A stretch of 64,000 bases of DNA from NCBI RefSeq assembly GCF_958295425.1, contig NC_081145.1, forward strand, positions 17,897,272 through 17,961,271, read 5' to 3'. The notes beneath the pieces are model-generated. The model made no database searches, was not told where the DNA came from, and saw nothing but the letters and a program-made list of their open reading frames with translations. The DNA comes from Solea solea (lineage: Eukaryota > Chordata > Actinopteri > Pleuronectiformes > Soleidae). The first letter of the stretch is position 1. Every line of letters starts with the position of its first letter. The position numbers and the translations under genes are program-made. Below are positions 12,801 to 23,605 of this stretch, in pieces.

Positions 12801-14802
12801 GAAATGCGAGTGACGGTCAAGCGTCATTACGTGAAAATCTACATTTTCTCTGTGAATACTGTCCTTTTGTAGACTGGCATGAAGGAGGAAATTGCCCGCT
12901 CAAGGCTCCTTACCATTAATTCTCTTTACCCATTTTTCACAACACTGTTAAGCACGCTAGAATTAGCTGCACTTGTATGAGCTTTTTTCTTAAAAAAGGA
13001 AAAAGAAAAACATGAATCCTTTAAAGGTGAAAGGACCCTAGCGGCTACTGTAGATGCATGACATTTAGACATGCCTCTAACAAGGCTTCACTGTGTAATG
13101 ACACTTCATGTAAAGAATGAATTTAAATACATCACATGCATGCATCATTAGTGGTAATTTAACATATACTGTACCTATTTCCTTTGTAGGAATATTCATT
13201 AATATGAAGAATTTAGAATACATTTAGAATAAAGAGAATATCAATATTTCTTGTGGCAGCTACAGGAACTCTTTTCTACGTCATAAATGTGCAATAAATT
13301 ATATACAATAATCAAGAAGAAACATGTTAATTTCACGGAAGAAGAGACTAAACAAATAAAAAGAATGCCGATGACTTTTCAACAACCCTTGATGTTGCTC
13401 TTCCTGCTTATCTCGTTCAGAAGACATCTACCAAGGACAAGAGTGACTTGTGAAGAACAGCCTCCCTACGCCTCCCATCAAACAGCTACTATTATCACGC
13501 TGCAGCCCTTTCACAAACACGGTATACCGCCTCAGGCATTGATGTACCAAGGCAGTGGCATCAAGCAGAATGGCAGTCGGGTCTTGTGAAAACAACATAA
13601 TTGTCGTCCCGGGTGAAAACTCTCAGCACCCATGTCATCGTAACATTATGCAAGCATCATGGCCTCACAACTGGGAGCTAATAAACACCTTGTCAATGTG
13701 GTAGGTGTCAGCTTTACACCCAAGATGACTGTCTCCAAGAGACATGCTCACACGTCATAAGCCAGCAGTAGTCACTAACACTATTGGTCATTTAGTGAGT
13801 TGTGAGGAGCAAGCCTCTGATCAGTCATCGTGCAGTTATATCGTTGTCCACACCATCGCCACCCACTCTGTCTCGATTGCTCCTCTGCCCCAGTCTGCCG
13901 ACAAATCCATGCACAAGCTGATTCCTCTCATGAATGATTTAAATGCTGCACACACTCAGTCTTCTTGTCTTATTGCTCTGTTTCGTCCAACATGTGATTA
14001 AATTACAAACATGCCAAAAATGTGACCGGGACATATCTTCTCTGAACTATAACGCTGTTATCAGGAGGATGATTTCCCTGACATCGGATACTCCGTGTTA
14101 TATTGGCCACTACGTAGAGGTTCGGCTTATTGCAAACATTGATCAACATGTTGTAATCGAATACAGTATGTCAACAGCAACATAATGTTGGGACGGAGGG
14201 ACGGTGGTGCTTGTGTAGGGGGCTTTGCGTCACGTCTCTCGAGCTGATTGCAGGGCAAAGAGGTGAATCCTATTGACAACTCATAGATGGCCAAGGTCAG
14301 TGGCCGCACATTTGTTTAATGAAGGTGGCCAGAGTCTGGGCAACACAGATCACACACTCCAGCAGCATATGTGTTAGTGCAAGGCAGCCATTATTAAGTC
14401 TGTAGCATCTCATTCATCAACGGGATTGGCCATGAACAAACCTCACAGGAAAAAAAGAAAGAAAAAACTGAATTTCCGTGCCGGCAAGTGAATCTTAACA
14501 CACCTATGGGAATGTTGTGACACCTTGATGGATTAAGGAGGATGATTTAATGTGATAAGGTCACTACTAAGGGCCAAAAGCACACTTGGAGAGCAAACAG
14601 AAGCAAACTAGAAAAGATGTATTTTGATTAAAAGAGCACACGGACGCTGAGGGAAAGCACAGAATAAAGGAGAGGCTCTATAGTGCACCCCTGGAGCCCT
14701 CTGTGCCACACCCTTGCTCCTGATATCTATGTGATATCTCAAAGTGTATCAGCTATCTATCATCTTGGATTATGTGCCAAGAGAAAGCTGAAGAGGCTGT
14801 AT

Positions 14803-14828
14803 TGCTGCTGCTGCTGCTGCTGCTGCTG
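14803..14828. repeat. (TGC)n trinucleotide repeat
   Basis: About eight to nine uninterrupted TGC/CTG units. They read as a leucine run in one plus-strand frame, but that frame shows no other protein features. Confidence 0.9.
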
Positions 14829-15021
14829 GTGGTGATGCTCAAACTACAGGAGGCTGCTCCTGCAGTATATGGTGTCCGCTCCCTCCGGCTATTTATAACC
14901 AATAGAGCTACAGTACTTTATGAATGTCCGCAAGGCACAGCATCACCTCTCCTAATACTCTGCCGCAACTCCTCGGTGTGTCATACTGGCGGGAGGCAGG
15001 ACTGGACAATACAAAATAGGT

Positions 15022-15036
15022 GGGGGGGGGGGGGGG
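15022..15036. repeat. G-run
   Basis: Fifteen consecutive G residues. A length error in the assembly is possible here. Confidence 0.9.
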
Positions 15037-15394
15037 AGAAGGTGCTAGTATCATACATTCACATCAAAATGTAGCAAACACAGAGGGCGGATGGCAGCGC
15101 CAACATTCAAGTTTCTCCTCCTGTGTCCTGTGCAGTCGCAGTGTGGGGATCCAATGACTGTTGGCTTGTTGAAAACAAGACTACCCAAGTCGTTTCTCCC
15201 AGGATCAATAAAATGCACAACTCCGTTGCAGCAGAAGCTGTCCATTTAACAGATAGCCATCTTTGCAGATGAATAAAATGGCATATGGGGAGGATCACGA
15301 CTGCCTCACACTGCTACACAGTGAGGAAATGTTATCTCAGCAGAGCCCATACGTGGCCAAACAAAGGCTAGATTAAGATAACATTTTTCAATTC

Positions 15395-15426
15395 ACCACA
15401 CACACACACACACACACGCACACACA
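15395..15426. repeat. (CA)n microsatellite
   Basis: CA tract of about 14 units with one CG interruption, just left of the CpG island. Confidence 0.9.
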
Positions 15427-15922
15427 TTCGCGGGACAATTACATTTGATTAATGGCTTCAGCCCTCGTCCTCCCAGACAAACGCGTCACATAAAGCAACC
15501 AGAAAAGGCGATTATTGCTTCATCGATAGCAAATCTATAAATTAATTTCTAATCTTTTATGAATTAGATGCATATTTTACCTGCAGAGGACGCGCCTTAC
15601 GACACACTCCTAAGCGCTCATTTGCTGTTCTGCCCTGTCAACCCACACTGCCCTGATCGTTACTGAGGAACATTTTAGTCCATTTAACATCGGACTGAGC
15701 CCCAGGATTTGTTTTTACTAAGTGGCGCTCGACAGTCCGTGCGTGTGGAGGACGTTTTCCCATCAAACTATCGCACAGGGAGACGGGGCTTTAGCTGCAT
15801 TGTATAAAAAAGCCTGGCCCCAATCTACACGAGAATGAAGCAGCATAAGCACGAACACTGTTTAACAAAGAACAACACAAGAAGAATCCCGCCAGATCGC
15901 GCTTTCTCCATCAGACACTCAC

Positions 15923-16330
15923 CTGCGGTCGCCTTCACTGTGTCCAAGCATCCTCTCGCATTTCTCCCCGACGGCAACTCCCAGCCACCAAGACACAAAT
16001 TGAGACGCACTCTCTCAAGTCCACCGCCTTGAGAGGCAGCTCTCAAAAACACCGAGAGGAAGAAAGAGAGAGGGGGGAAACTGGGAAGAGCGGACGACAA
16101 AACCACACGGCTTCTTGCGGATTTTCCAACGAGTTTGTCCAAAAAAAACGACAGCAGCCCGGTCTTACGACGAAAGCTGGAGTTCAAACAGACAAACACT
16201 CATCGAGACATAAACACAGGCGCGCGCGCGCACAGCAGCGGTGCGATGCTCCCTCGGTAACGGGACTCCCCTCCCCGTGCGTCCGGACTCGTCCGATGAT
16301 GGTGATCGTAACAGATATAAAGGGGGAAAA
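15923..16330 (-). other. candidate 5' untranslated first exon
   Basis: The left (3') boundary is well supported: ...GCGACCGCAG|GTGAGTGTC on the minus strand, exon ending at 15923. The right (5') boundary is a guess near a CTTTATATC motif at about 16312-16320. Several overlapping short open frames cross the segment in all frames on both strands. The longest minus-strand one (15825-16199, 124 codons) runs straight through the donor and is rich in Ser, Leu and Phe without any recognisable domain, so I read the segment as untranslated leader rather than coding sequence. Confidence 0.4.
16220..16233. repeat. (CG)n/(CA) tract
   Basis: Alternating purine-pyrimidine CG run inside the CpG island. Such tracts can adopt Z-DNA, but there is no evidence of function here. 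A second CG run lies at 16730-16741. Confidence 0.8.
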
Positions 16331-16415
16331 AACGAGATGCGAATGGCAGGTGGAGAGAGAACAACTCCCACGCGCCGCTGCCGATGAAGACGCACTGCTC
16401 CTGCTCCTTGATGCA

Positions 16416-16416
16416 G

Positions 16417-16450
<34 letters not shown>

Positions 16451-16451
16451 C
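16416..16451. repeat. (TC)n microsatellite
   Basis: CT/TC dinucleotide tract interrupted by one TG, inside the CpG island. It reads as a Ser/Leu run on the plus strand and an Arg/Glu run on the minus strand, which creates misleading open frames. Confidence 0.9.
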
Positions 16452-16969
16452 TCAGCACTGTCAGGAGGCTCAGGCAATCCGCCTGCTGGAGAGAGAAAAG
16501 GAGGGAGGTGATCGGCGGAACGCACCCTGCCCGGTGTGCCACTCAAGTGCGCGTGGCAGGACTCGGCTGCGTGTGCGTATGAGCGCAATTACGCGCCGTC
16601 CTTTCTGCATTTGACGCACGCAGTCCGCTCATATGCTTTGTTTCTTTATTTAGACTGTGTAGCGCATTTTGTTGAGCGGTCTTTACAGTCTAGTCACCTT
16701 CTTTCTCTCCCTCCCGCACACAAACGTTCACGCGCGCGCGCATGCATCTGCAGGTGCCCACCGATGACAGTCGTCCACCGAGGATGTACTGACACAAAAA
16801 TAGCTCTTCATACAGCCAAACGTGCTAATGTTTCATCAACAAAGTGAATTTATAAGTGAGGCCACGATGCTGTTGAAAAGGAAAAAAACATAAGATTTGA
16901 GTCTCTGAGACTGAAGAAGAGAAAGTAGCAGTTCCTCTTTTGAGGGCCTGATGGCACTGTGGGCCTCAG

Positions 16970-17245
16970 ATACACACACATACACACTCAGGTTTGCACA
17001 GCAGTCGTAGTGAGGACATTGATAGGCATAATGCATTTCCTTGCCCCTTACCTGAACCTTAACCAACCTGACCTGACCTATAACCCTTACCTTATCTTTA
17101 AACCAAAGTCTTAACCCTCGAACGTTTAGTTTAAGGGGTGACTGGTCGTCCGGATCAGTCAAAATGTTCTCACATTCCCAAAAAATCCCTGTGGCATATC
17201 ATATTTTTTGACCCTCACAAAGATACCCAAACAAGAACACACAGA
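16970..17245 (+). repeat. CA-flanked dispersed repeat with CCTTAACC-like core
   Basis: The unit starts with a short CA tract and an AGGTTTGCA motif, then GTGAGGACATT, a run of degenerate ACCT/AACC units, CAAAATGTTCTCACA, and CCTCACAAAGATACCCAAACAAG-type sequence leading to another short CA tract. I recognise this order as a dispersed repeat common in teleost genomes. Its transposon class is not clear to me. A minus-strand open frame of 108 codons across part of it (16836-17162) is a by-product of the repeat. Confidence 0.55.
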
Positions 17246-18605
17246 CAACAGAAAATATATAACAACAATTATTATTATTGTGTCACATTCGACGTCATTT
17301 CACTACATTTAATGTGATACAGAAGAGAGAGACAATCCGTCTTAACAGTATCACTTCATCTTCTTGATCTTGGATCAATGTTCAGTGCAGTTGAAGGCGT
17401 TTTTAGCCAGTGAGTGGTAAAAACTCATTTGTAATCACTGCCCGTATTGTACATTGATTAGCAAAGGTTTGTGGGAGGACAGGAGATTTGATGGATCCCT
17501 TGCATTGTAGGTGTTTATAAACACTAAAGCCTCCGCTCAACCACAACAGAGCCCCAGTTTTTTTTTTTATTCTGCTGCATGTCGTATAAGGTGAGAATAA
17601 AAGCAGTGGTGGAACACTATTTTAATAACAGCTATAGAATATTTTCCCATGTGAAAAAAAATGCAGGCATTGTTTTATCCGTTATTAATCAATGTAGAGA
17701 TTTTTTTGAGAGGGAGACAGGAAAGATCAGAATGTATATAAGAATTAGAATGAGTTCTTTTTGCACACAGACTTACAAGTGATAGCTAATTCAGCCCTTG
17801 ACCCATCCTGGGATTTAAACAGTTTTTTTTATTAGAAATAGTTGTTTTTTTTAGTTCATAGGCCAGCAATATCACATTAATACCACCATTTTAATAACCA
17901 ATAGACCATTTTCATAAACAAAATAGGTTTTTAATGTAGCCATACACCAGGGTAGCCAATTAAAGCTCTCATAAACGCAGCAACAGTAATCAAGAGCTAC
18001 TGCTGTATCAAAAGCTGCCTCAGGCTGTGTTTAAAACCTTTTCATCATTAACTCCTTCACTCCTGCCCAACAGCCATGTAGTTTTGCATTTTAGCATGTT
18101 AAATATGGATTTGAATGTTGCCAAGCTGAAAGTTTTCAGATGTTAAAACCAATGTACCCTTCCTCCTCTAACACTTTGTACGTTTCAGTCAAGTTTCCAC
18201 TAATTGCCCGCATAGAAATGACACAGAAGTACTTGTCTGGCACTGTTAAAGTGCGTCTCTGTCCTTCTTGCATCCTTTAAGCTTCTCTGCAGAGACCCTC
18301 CGAGCTGCTTAAACCACTCGGGCATCACAGTTACATGTGAATGTCATCAGCATCAGTTCATGCATGGCCAGGACACCCTTGCCACGAGTACATGGGTTTT
18401 TCCTCTGTATTTTAGTGCAGTTTTCTACTGTGAACCACTTCTCCAGGGCAGGACGCACTACACCAGGACTGGCCAGATCCAAATTCAGATGCAGGGATAA
18501 CTCAACACTGACTTTGAACTACAGATGACACTGCATTTCAACACGGACATGGAAAGATTTATTGATGCTAATCCACATATTTTACTTACTGAATCAACCA
18601 CTATC

Positions 18606-18632
18606 CACAGCATTTGACCATCAAATGCTGTG
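18606..18632. repeat. perfect 12-bp inverted repeat
   Basis: CACAGCATTTGA and its exact reverse complement are separated by three bases (CCA). No neighbouring U-run or gene end suggests a terminator, and vertebrate genes do not use such terminators. It could be a small palindrome left by an insertion or simply chance. Confidence 0.8.
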
Positions 18633-19469
18633 TTAATGGATAAAGCCCATGAGGATAATATTAAAAAATAGCTTTGACAGGATCATGGGAGGGAGGAGCG
18701 GGGCTAACTTCATGGTCAGCTCTGCTTTCCCTCTCCTCCACCCAAACCCTGCTAGGAGCCGCAAATAACAACAGAGGTAACAATGGATACCTAGTGACGC
18801 CAGGGGCTTTGAAAGCATTCCATCAATAATGAATTTGTTCAGCTGTGTTCCTCCACACTGGCACGCATGCTTGTCCTTAATCTTTTGTTATACTGGGTGT
18901 GAGGGATGTCCGTCACATGCCTGGACACTCTGGACTCTAAAAGATGAATCGGCTCTCGGATGAGATGATAAAAATGCAGTTTTCAAATCACATTAACTGC
19001 TTTGCATACCTGCCAACAAGACTTTCATTCTTGCAGTTTAACTGTATTGATTAGACTTACTTTCTCGTGAGCATCAATCATACTCTGATATTAATACACT
19101 TTACAGCAGAATAGAAATGCAAGCGTTAGGGAGATTGTTGTGTTGAAATGCAGACCAAAATCATAAAATATGTCTGTAAGAAAAGCACCCCCTTCCGCTT
19201 TATCCTCCCCACCCCGCCAAATTAAATTCTGGGTCTACTGAATTAATGTTTTTTTGCCCACAGGGGGTGATGAATGGAAATGTAAGAGTAAAATATTTGT
19301 GAAGTGCAAACCTTATTCACCCGTGCACAATTCCCCCTCCTTTTGGAATAAAACATGACAGACTGGTTCTTACAATGATTTGCAGTTAACCACAAAAGAG
19401 CATTGAGTTGCACAGATGATCATTATATTTGGCTGTTTAAAATAGATACAATTGAATAAATAAACAGTT

Positions 19470-19502
19470 GTATGTGTGTATATATATATATATATGTATA
19501 TA
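19470..19502. repeat. (TG)n/(TA)n microsatellite
   Basis: Short TG run followed by about ten TA units and a TGTATA end. Confidence 0.85.
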
Positions 19503-20541
19503 CAAAACATCAGAAATATATCCCAGAGAAGGTATTGCATACAGTAATTTATTCAAACTACAGCTGAGACTGTAGCACCCAAAAGAGGTGGCTGCACTTC
19601 ATCACTTTAACAGCATAGTTGTATCTACAGTTTATCATAAACATGCAAGGACAGAGTCACTTTGAAGGCGGAATGAGATGAGAGATGCAAAACATTTCAG
19701 TTGTCTTTTGTGAGTGGATTTTCTACAGAAGATATCTTATGAGAAAATGTTCTTAAACTTTTGTGATTTGTCTTTTTTCGTGTGTGCGTTAGTTCCAAAC
19801 AGCAGTTTGCACCACGCTGTGACAGCAGACCAACCAAAGCACTGCAGTTTTTCTCTCAGTTCACAATTTGGATGGCTCTTGATAAGAGAGGAAGTCAGCC
19901 AAACCCTCCTGCTGTCGACACACAATATGCTCTATAGAAAGAGAACCCTGTTTCTATTTAGTAAATATTTCACCTCCTAAGCGTGATGTGGATTTTTATC
20001 TGTTACATTTTGTCCCTTTGTCCATCGGGAGGTGAAACCAGCGGAAAGAGACCCTACTAGGTCAGCATTGTCGCAGCAACAGGCTGCTTATGTGTGCTAT
20101 CATGATTCAGAACATAGGGACAATAAGAGATTTTTTTTAATCCTGTTAAGAATTACAGACATGACCAGATTGAAACCAACCCAGCTCCCAGAGTAGTATT
20201 TGTTTGGGCCACACATGTGTAAGCTCATGTTAAACAAAATCACATAATTCATATGTTTGTAGATGTGCATATTAACGTGATAGTGTTTCACATGTGGTGC
20301 TTTTGGCAGAAATGAGGAAATGAGGTGGATGGTGCATTTTCTGGTAGAATGTGATTGTGTGGGTTTGTTTGAGCACATTGAATAACCAGTGAATGGGTTT
20401 TGGCAAACAGTGCCTATAGGAACATTTTAGGAAAGTTATTTTCCCCCATAGCATCTACATCCTTTCCATAAAAATTACAGAACAAATTCACATTTTGGTC
20501 TGGAATTAGTTCTGCACTATAATCTGCTGCTTTCTCTAGGA

Positions 20542-20836
20542 CAGGGGTCTCAACATGCGGTCCCTACTTCATGTGGCCCACCACTTAATATCGAGTTATA
20601 ATGTTATTTATTGTTATTTTCGCATCATGAATACATTGTTATCGTGAGCTACTGTATACATCGTTACATATCAACACAGACACTTTTATTTTGAAAATCT
20701 GTCAAATATTTATCATTATGATATCATTTTAAGCTCCTATCGCCCTCCCTCCCACTGAATAGATGTTTTTTTTTTTTTTTTCCGGGACAGACTAGATGGT
20801 CAGTGGCCCCAAGGTCATTTGACTTTGAGAGCCCTG
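20542..20836. mobile_element. non-autonomous hAT transposon with perfect target duplication
   Basis: The element starts CAGGGGTCTCAA and, on the opposite strand at the other end, starts CAGGGCTCTCAA. Inverted ends of this type, followed by GGTCC/GGCCCAC-like sequence, are characteristic of Charlie-like hAT elements. It is flanked by an exact 8-bp direct repeat, CTCTAGGA, at 20534-20541 and 20837-20844. An 8-bp target duplication is diagnostic for the hAT superfamily. At 295 bp it is far too short for a transposase, so it was moved in trans. A T-run of about 16 bases lies near 20767-20782. Confidence 0.85.
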
Positions 20837-20875
20837 CTCTAGGACAACTTTATATGCCACCACACAATCCCTCTA

Positions 20876-21010
20876 CCCTTTCCTTCTTCTTTCGGCTTCT
20901 GCCTTTAGGGGTTGCCACAGTGGATCATCTGCCTCCATCTTGACCTATCCCTTGTGTCCTCTACTGTTACACCAACTGCCCTAATGTCCTCCTTCACAAT
21001 CTTCACTATA
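20876..21010 (-). pseudogene. RTE-type LINE, C-terminal scrap
   Basis: On the minus strand one frame reads about 30 codons with the pattern Val-Lys-Glu-Asp, Gly-Val-Thr, Glu-Asp, Asp-Arg and then Trp-Arg-Gln-Met-Ile-His-Cys-Gly-Asn-Pro followed by a stop. This Trp-Arg-x-Met-Ile tail, with basic and acidic residues after the stop, is what I recognise as the end of RTE-clade (Expander/Rex3-like) LINE ORFs in fish. Only the extreme 3' end is present. It lies 32 bases to the right of the hAT target duplication. The assignment is from memory of the family, so the exact clade could be off. Confidence 0.5.
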
Positions 21011-21525
21011 CCTCAGAGTGATCATTTTGCCTCACTAAAAATGTAACATTCTCGCATTTTATTCTGTAGATAATTAACATTTTCCACAATTTGCAAAAGA
21101 GTTTCCAAAAGTCATGTGAATGTCACATTACCCTTTTTCACAGCAGCACACACAAAACCGTGGTTACATTACAGCCTTATTATCTGCCATCCTGTTCTTA
21201 ATTTATCCCAGTCAACAACATGGACAGGCCAGCCTCTGTTCCTGGAGTAGTAGCTTGGACAGGAGGGAAACCCAGACGCTCTGCTTATAGGTGAGAGGGA
21301 GGATAAGCTAAAATTGTCCTGCAAGAGTTATGTTGATATTATTTTTCCAAAGTCTGTCAATTTGGAACATATCCATGCCTGGCAGGAGGATTTCCAACGT
21401 CACACTCAGGCAACTGATACCGACACAAACACTCAGTGGAGGATTTATTTTGTGAATGTAAATCTCTGATTATTTGGTTCAAAAATAGATTTACATACAT
21501 TTTTAAACCTGTGCCAAAGTATCTT

Positions 21526-21571
<46 letters not shown>
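21526..21571. repeat. (ATCT)n tetranucleotide microsatellite
   Basis: About eleven uninterrupted CTAT units. It translates to a Leu/Ser/Ile/Tyr cycle in a 63-codon plus-strand frame that is not a gene. It is probably polymorphic. Confidence 0.95.
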
Positions 21572-21639
21572 GTGTCTTATGTCATAATATAGATATAATA
21601 TCGATATACTGTATTACCGAGCCCTAATGGAGGGAAGGT

Positions 21640-21856
21640 CTGTTGTTATATAGTGCTTTTCTAGCCTTGATGACCACTCAACGCTGCGCTTTCACACATT
21701 CATACAACACATATTATGTGCACATATCTCTCATACCCATTCATACACTGCAGGCACAGCCAGCAGGAGCAACTAAGGGTTGGCATGTAGACAAGCGGAG
21801 CTAGGGATTGGACCCACAACCTTCCAGTTGAGGGCATCATTGAGACACCGCCGCCC
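21640..21856 (-). mobile_element. tRNA-headed SINE (V-SINE-like)
   Basis: Read on the minus strand it begins GGGCGGCGGTGTCTCAATGATG, then AACTGGAAGGTTGTGGGTCCAATCCC (an eroded B-box region), then CTCCGCTTGTCTACATGCC and a body ending in AAAAGCACTATATAACA. Box-like promoter sequence of tRNA origin followed by this body is characteristic of a teleost SINE group with a V-SINE/Deu-type central region. A second, more divergent copy sits at 51829-52062. Possible imperfect flanking duplication (ATGGAGGGAAGG left, ATGGAAGGAA right). Confidence 0.65.
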
Positions 21857-23080
21857 AAGATGGAAGGAATTTGTATAGGTATTGGGATTAGAATAGAACA
21901 GTGACGTGTAAACACCTATTGTATCCTTGTACCGACAAGTCTTGAACCTGCAATAAAGCTAATTTGCGTCATTTCTCAGCCTCACACTTAATCTCCCACT
22001 TACACACATACTGTATACATTGACTCACGTATTGTCACTTACTCACACAAATCCACTAATAGCATTAGTAAAGCTGTAAAGCATTATGTTCAGCAACTGC
22101 ATAGGGGAGTCATTCGGTCTTGCAGAATGATATCCTTGGATGAAATGGTTTTCTTCATGACCAACAGTTCAAAACCATGATCTCACAAAAGTGTAGAGCC
22201 GGTGTGCTAATGACGTCCATGAAGAACATGACAATCGGACTGAGTCGATGCAGTGTACCAGTGGACGGACTTTTTAATGTGATAAAGATGACAAAATGAG
22301 CACAATGAGCAGCTAACTATCAGCCATCATCATCGTGGCAAAACAGCTCGTTACACAGAAGCTTTTACACAATGGCTCCCAAGTGTGATTAGGGAACTAT
22401 TCAATTCAATTCCATTTTATTTGTGTCGTGCCAAATCATCAACCATACATTATTATAAGGCAGAAACCTTTATACTATTATAGAGAGAAGAGAAACCAAA
22501 CAGTTCACACAAGAAGAGCAAGAAGTCTCTGACAGAAACAAGATGTGCAGCATCTGCTTCGACTGATTGGGGCAAAAGGAAAAATGGGGGACAGAGGAGA
22601 GGTGGGGGAAAGAAAAGGGGGGAGAGAAATGGAAAGAGGGAGGCGAGGTAGAGATAGAAGAGAGAGACCAGGAGCAGATAACAGTTGCATTAGTTTAAGG
22701 TTCAGTCAGCACAGTACTGAATCAGGGATGACATGTTTATAGTACAACAATATCATTTATAACATAGATTGTTGAAAAAAAACATATATACTGATATCAA
22801 TTTTAATCATAGTATAATAATGATGACTATGATAATAATAGCCTCGCAACTGGATCTGGATCCTGCAAACCAGGGGTCACTTGCAAGATGAGGACAGAGA
22901 GATGGAGGACAGGAAGGAAAGGCACAAACTCAAGAGAGAATGAACAAGGTTAATGACATGTAATAAAGTCATATTCATACCCTGAGTGTGAGTGCACCAC
23001 AGGAGTTCCCACAGCAGTCTAAGCCTAGAGCAGCATAACTAAGAGCTGGTTCAGGTTTCCCTCAACCAGCCTTAACAAAT

Positions 23081-23605
23081 CTAAATTGACACCTGCACCT
23101 TGCTGTGTGTCATCTGCTTAACAATAGACGTGTATATTGTGCTTTTTAATATTGTTCCCCAAAGGGAGCATGTATAAGATAAAAAGTATAGGCCCAAGCA
23201 CTGACCCCTGTGGAACTCCATAATTAACCATTCTATGGAACAAGGCATTATCATTAACATGAACACACTGGAATCTATCAGATAAGTATGACTCAAACCA
23301 GCAGCCATACTTGAGATCACAAGAGTCTGTTCCAGCTTCTGTAATAGAATATTGTGATCAATGGTGTCAAATGTACCACTAAGATCTAACAGGACAAGTA
23401 TAGAGACAAGACCATTATCTGAGGCCAAGAGAAGGTTATTGGTAACTTTAACTAGTGTTGTTTCTGTGCTATGATGCAATCTAAATCCTGACTGGAAATC
23501 TTCAAACAGGCCATTAATACTCAGATATTCACATAACTGATTTGCAACTGCCTTTTCTAGGATTTTAGAAACAAAGGGAAGATTGGATGTAGGTCGGTAA
23601 TTCAA
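23081..23605 (-). pseudogene. LINE reverse transcriptase, N-terminal half, frameshifted
   Basis: The frame opens with the Asn-Tyr-Arg-Pro/Leu-Pro-Phe RT block at residues 2-11, Lys-Ile-Leu-Glu-Lys at 14-18, Phe-Gln-Ser-Gly-Phe-Arg at 37-42, and motif A (LDLS...FDTIDH, about residues 73-84). These blocks are those of L2-clade LINE RTs. After motif A the frame is lost: motif B (Tyr-Gly-Val-Pro-Gln-Gly-Ser) reads in a different frame at 23202-23222. In that frame the catalytic block should be Tyr-Ala-Asp-Asp, but the Tyr codon is TAA (stop) at 23118-23120, immediately before Ala-Asp-Asp at 23109-23117. Soon after, the sequence passes into 3' UTR-like DNA. Confidence 0.85.

Larger units (their letters stand above)
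8940..15559. other. gene-free AT-rich stretch
   Basis: No gene is recognisable. It contains a C-run near 12236, simple repeats listed separately, and one open frame after a very pyrimidine-rich splice-acceptor-like tract (9652-9870, listed separately). Otherwise it looks like unique intronic or intergenic sequence. Confidence 0.5.
15560..16760 (-). promoter_or_regulatory. CpG island, probable promoter and 5' exon of a leftward gene
   Basis: CpG dinucleotides are far denser here than anywhere else in the window: by eye roughly 55-60 in the 740 bases from 15890 to 16630, against a near absence in the flanks. On the minus strand the island leads into CAG|GTGAGT, a consensus splice donor whose intron begins at 15922. 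A CpG-island promoter with a noncoding first exon and a long first intron is common in vertebrate genes. TATA-like motifs exist on the plus strand at about 15802 and 16314, so plus-strand or bidirectional initiation is not excluded. The island also contains GA/CT and CG/CA simple repeats. The gene driven by it cannot be named from this window. Confidence 0.6.
17246..20533. other. gene-free AT-rich stretch
   Basis: No gene or recognisable transposon. It contains a perfect small hairpin (18606-18632) and a TA/TG microsatellite (19470-19502), both listed separately. Open frames are all below 95 codons and have no protein-like composition. Confidence 0.5.

Noticed and set aside
16029..16511. 160-codon plus-strand frame in the CpG island, with 124-, 125- and 134-codon minus-strand frames over or beside it.
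   Set aside because: All are open because the island is GC-rich and contains CT/GA repeats. None has a recognisable domain, and they overlap in conflicting frames.
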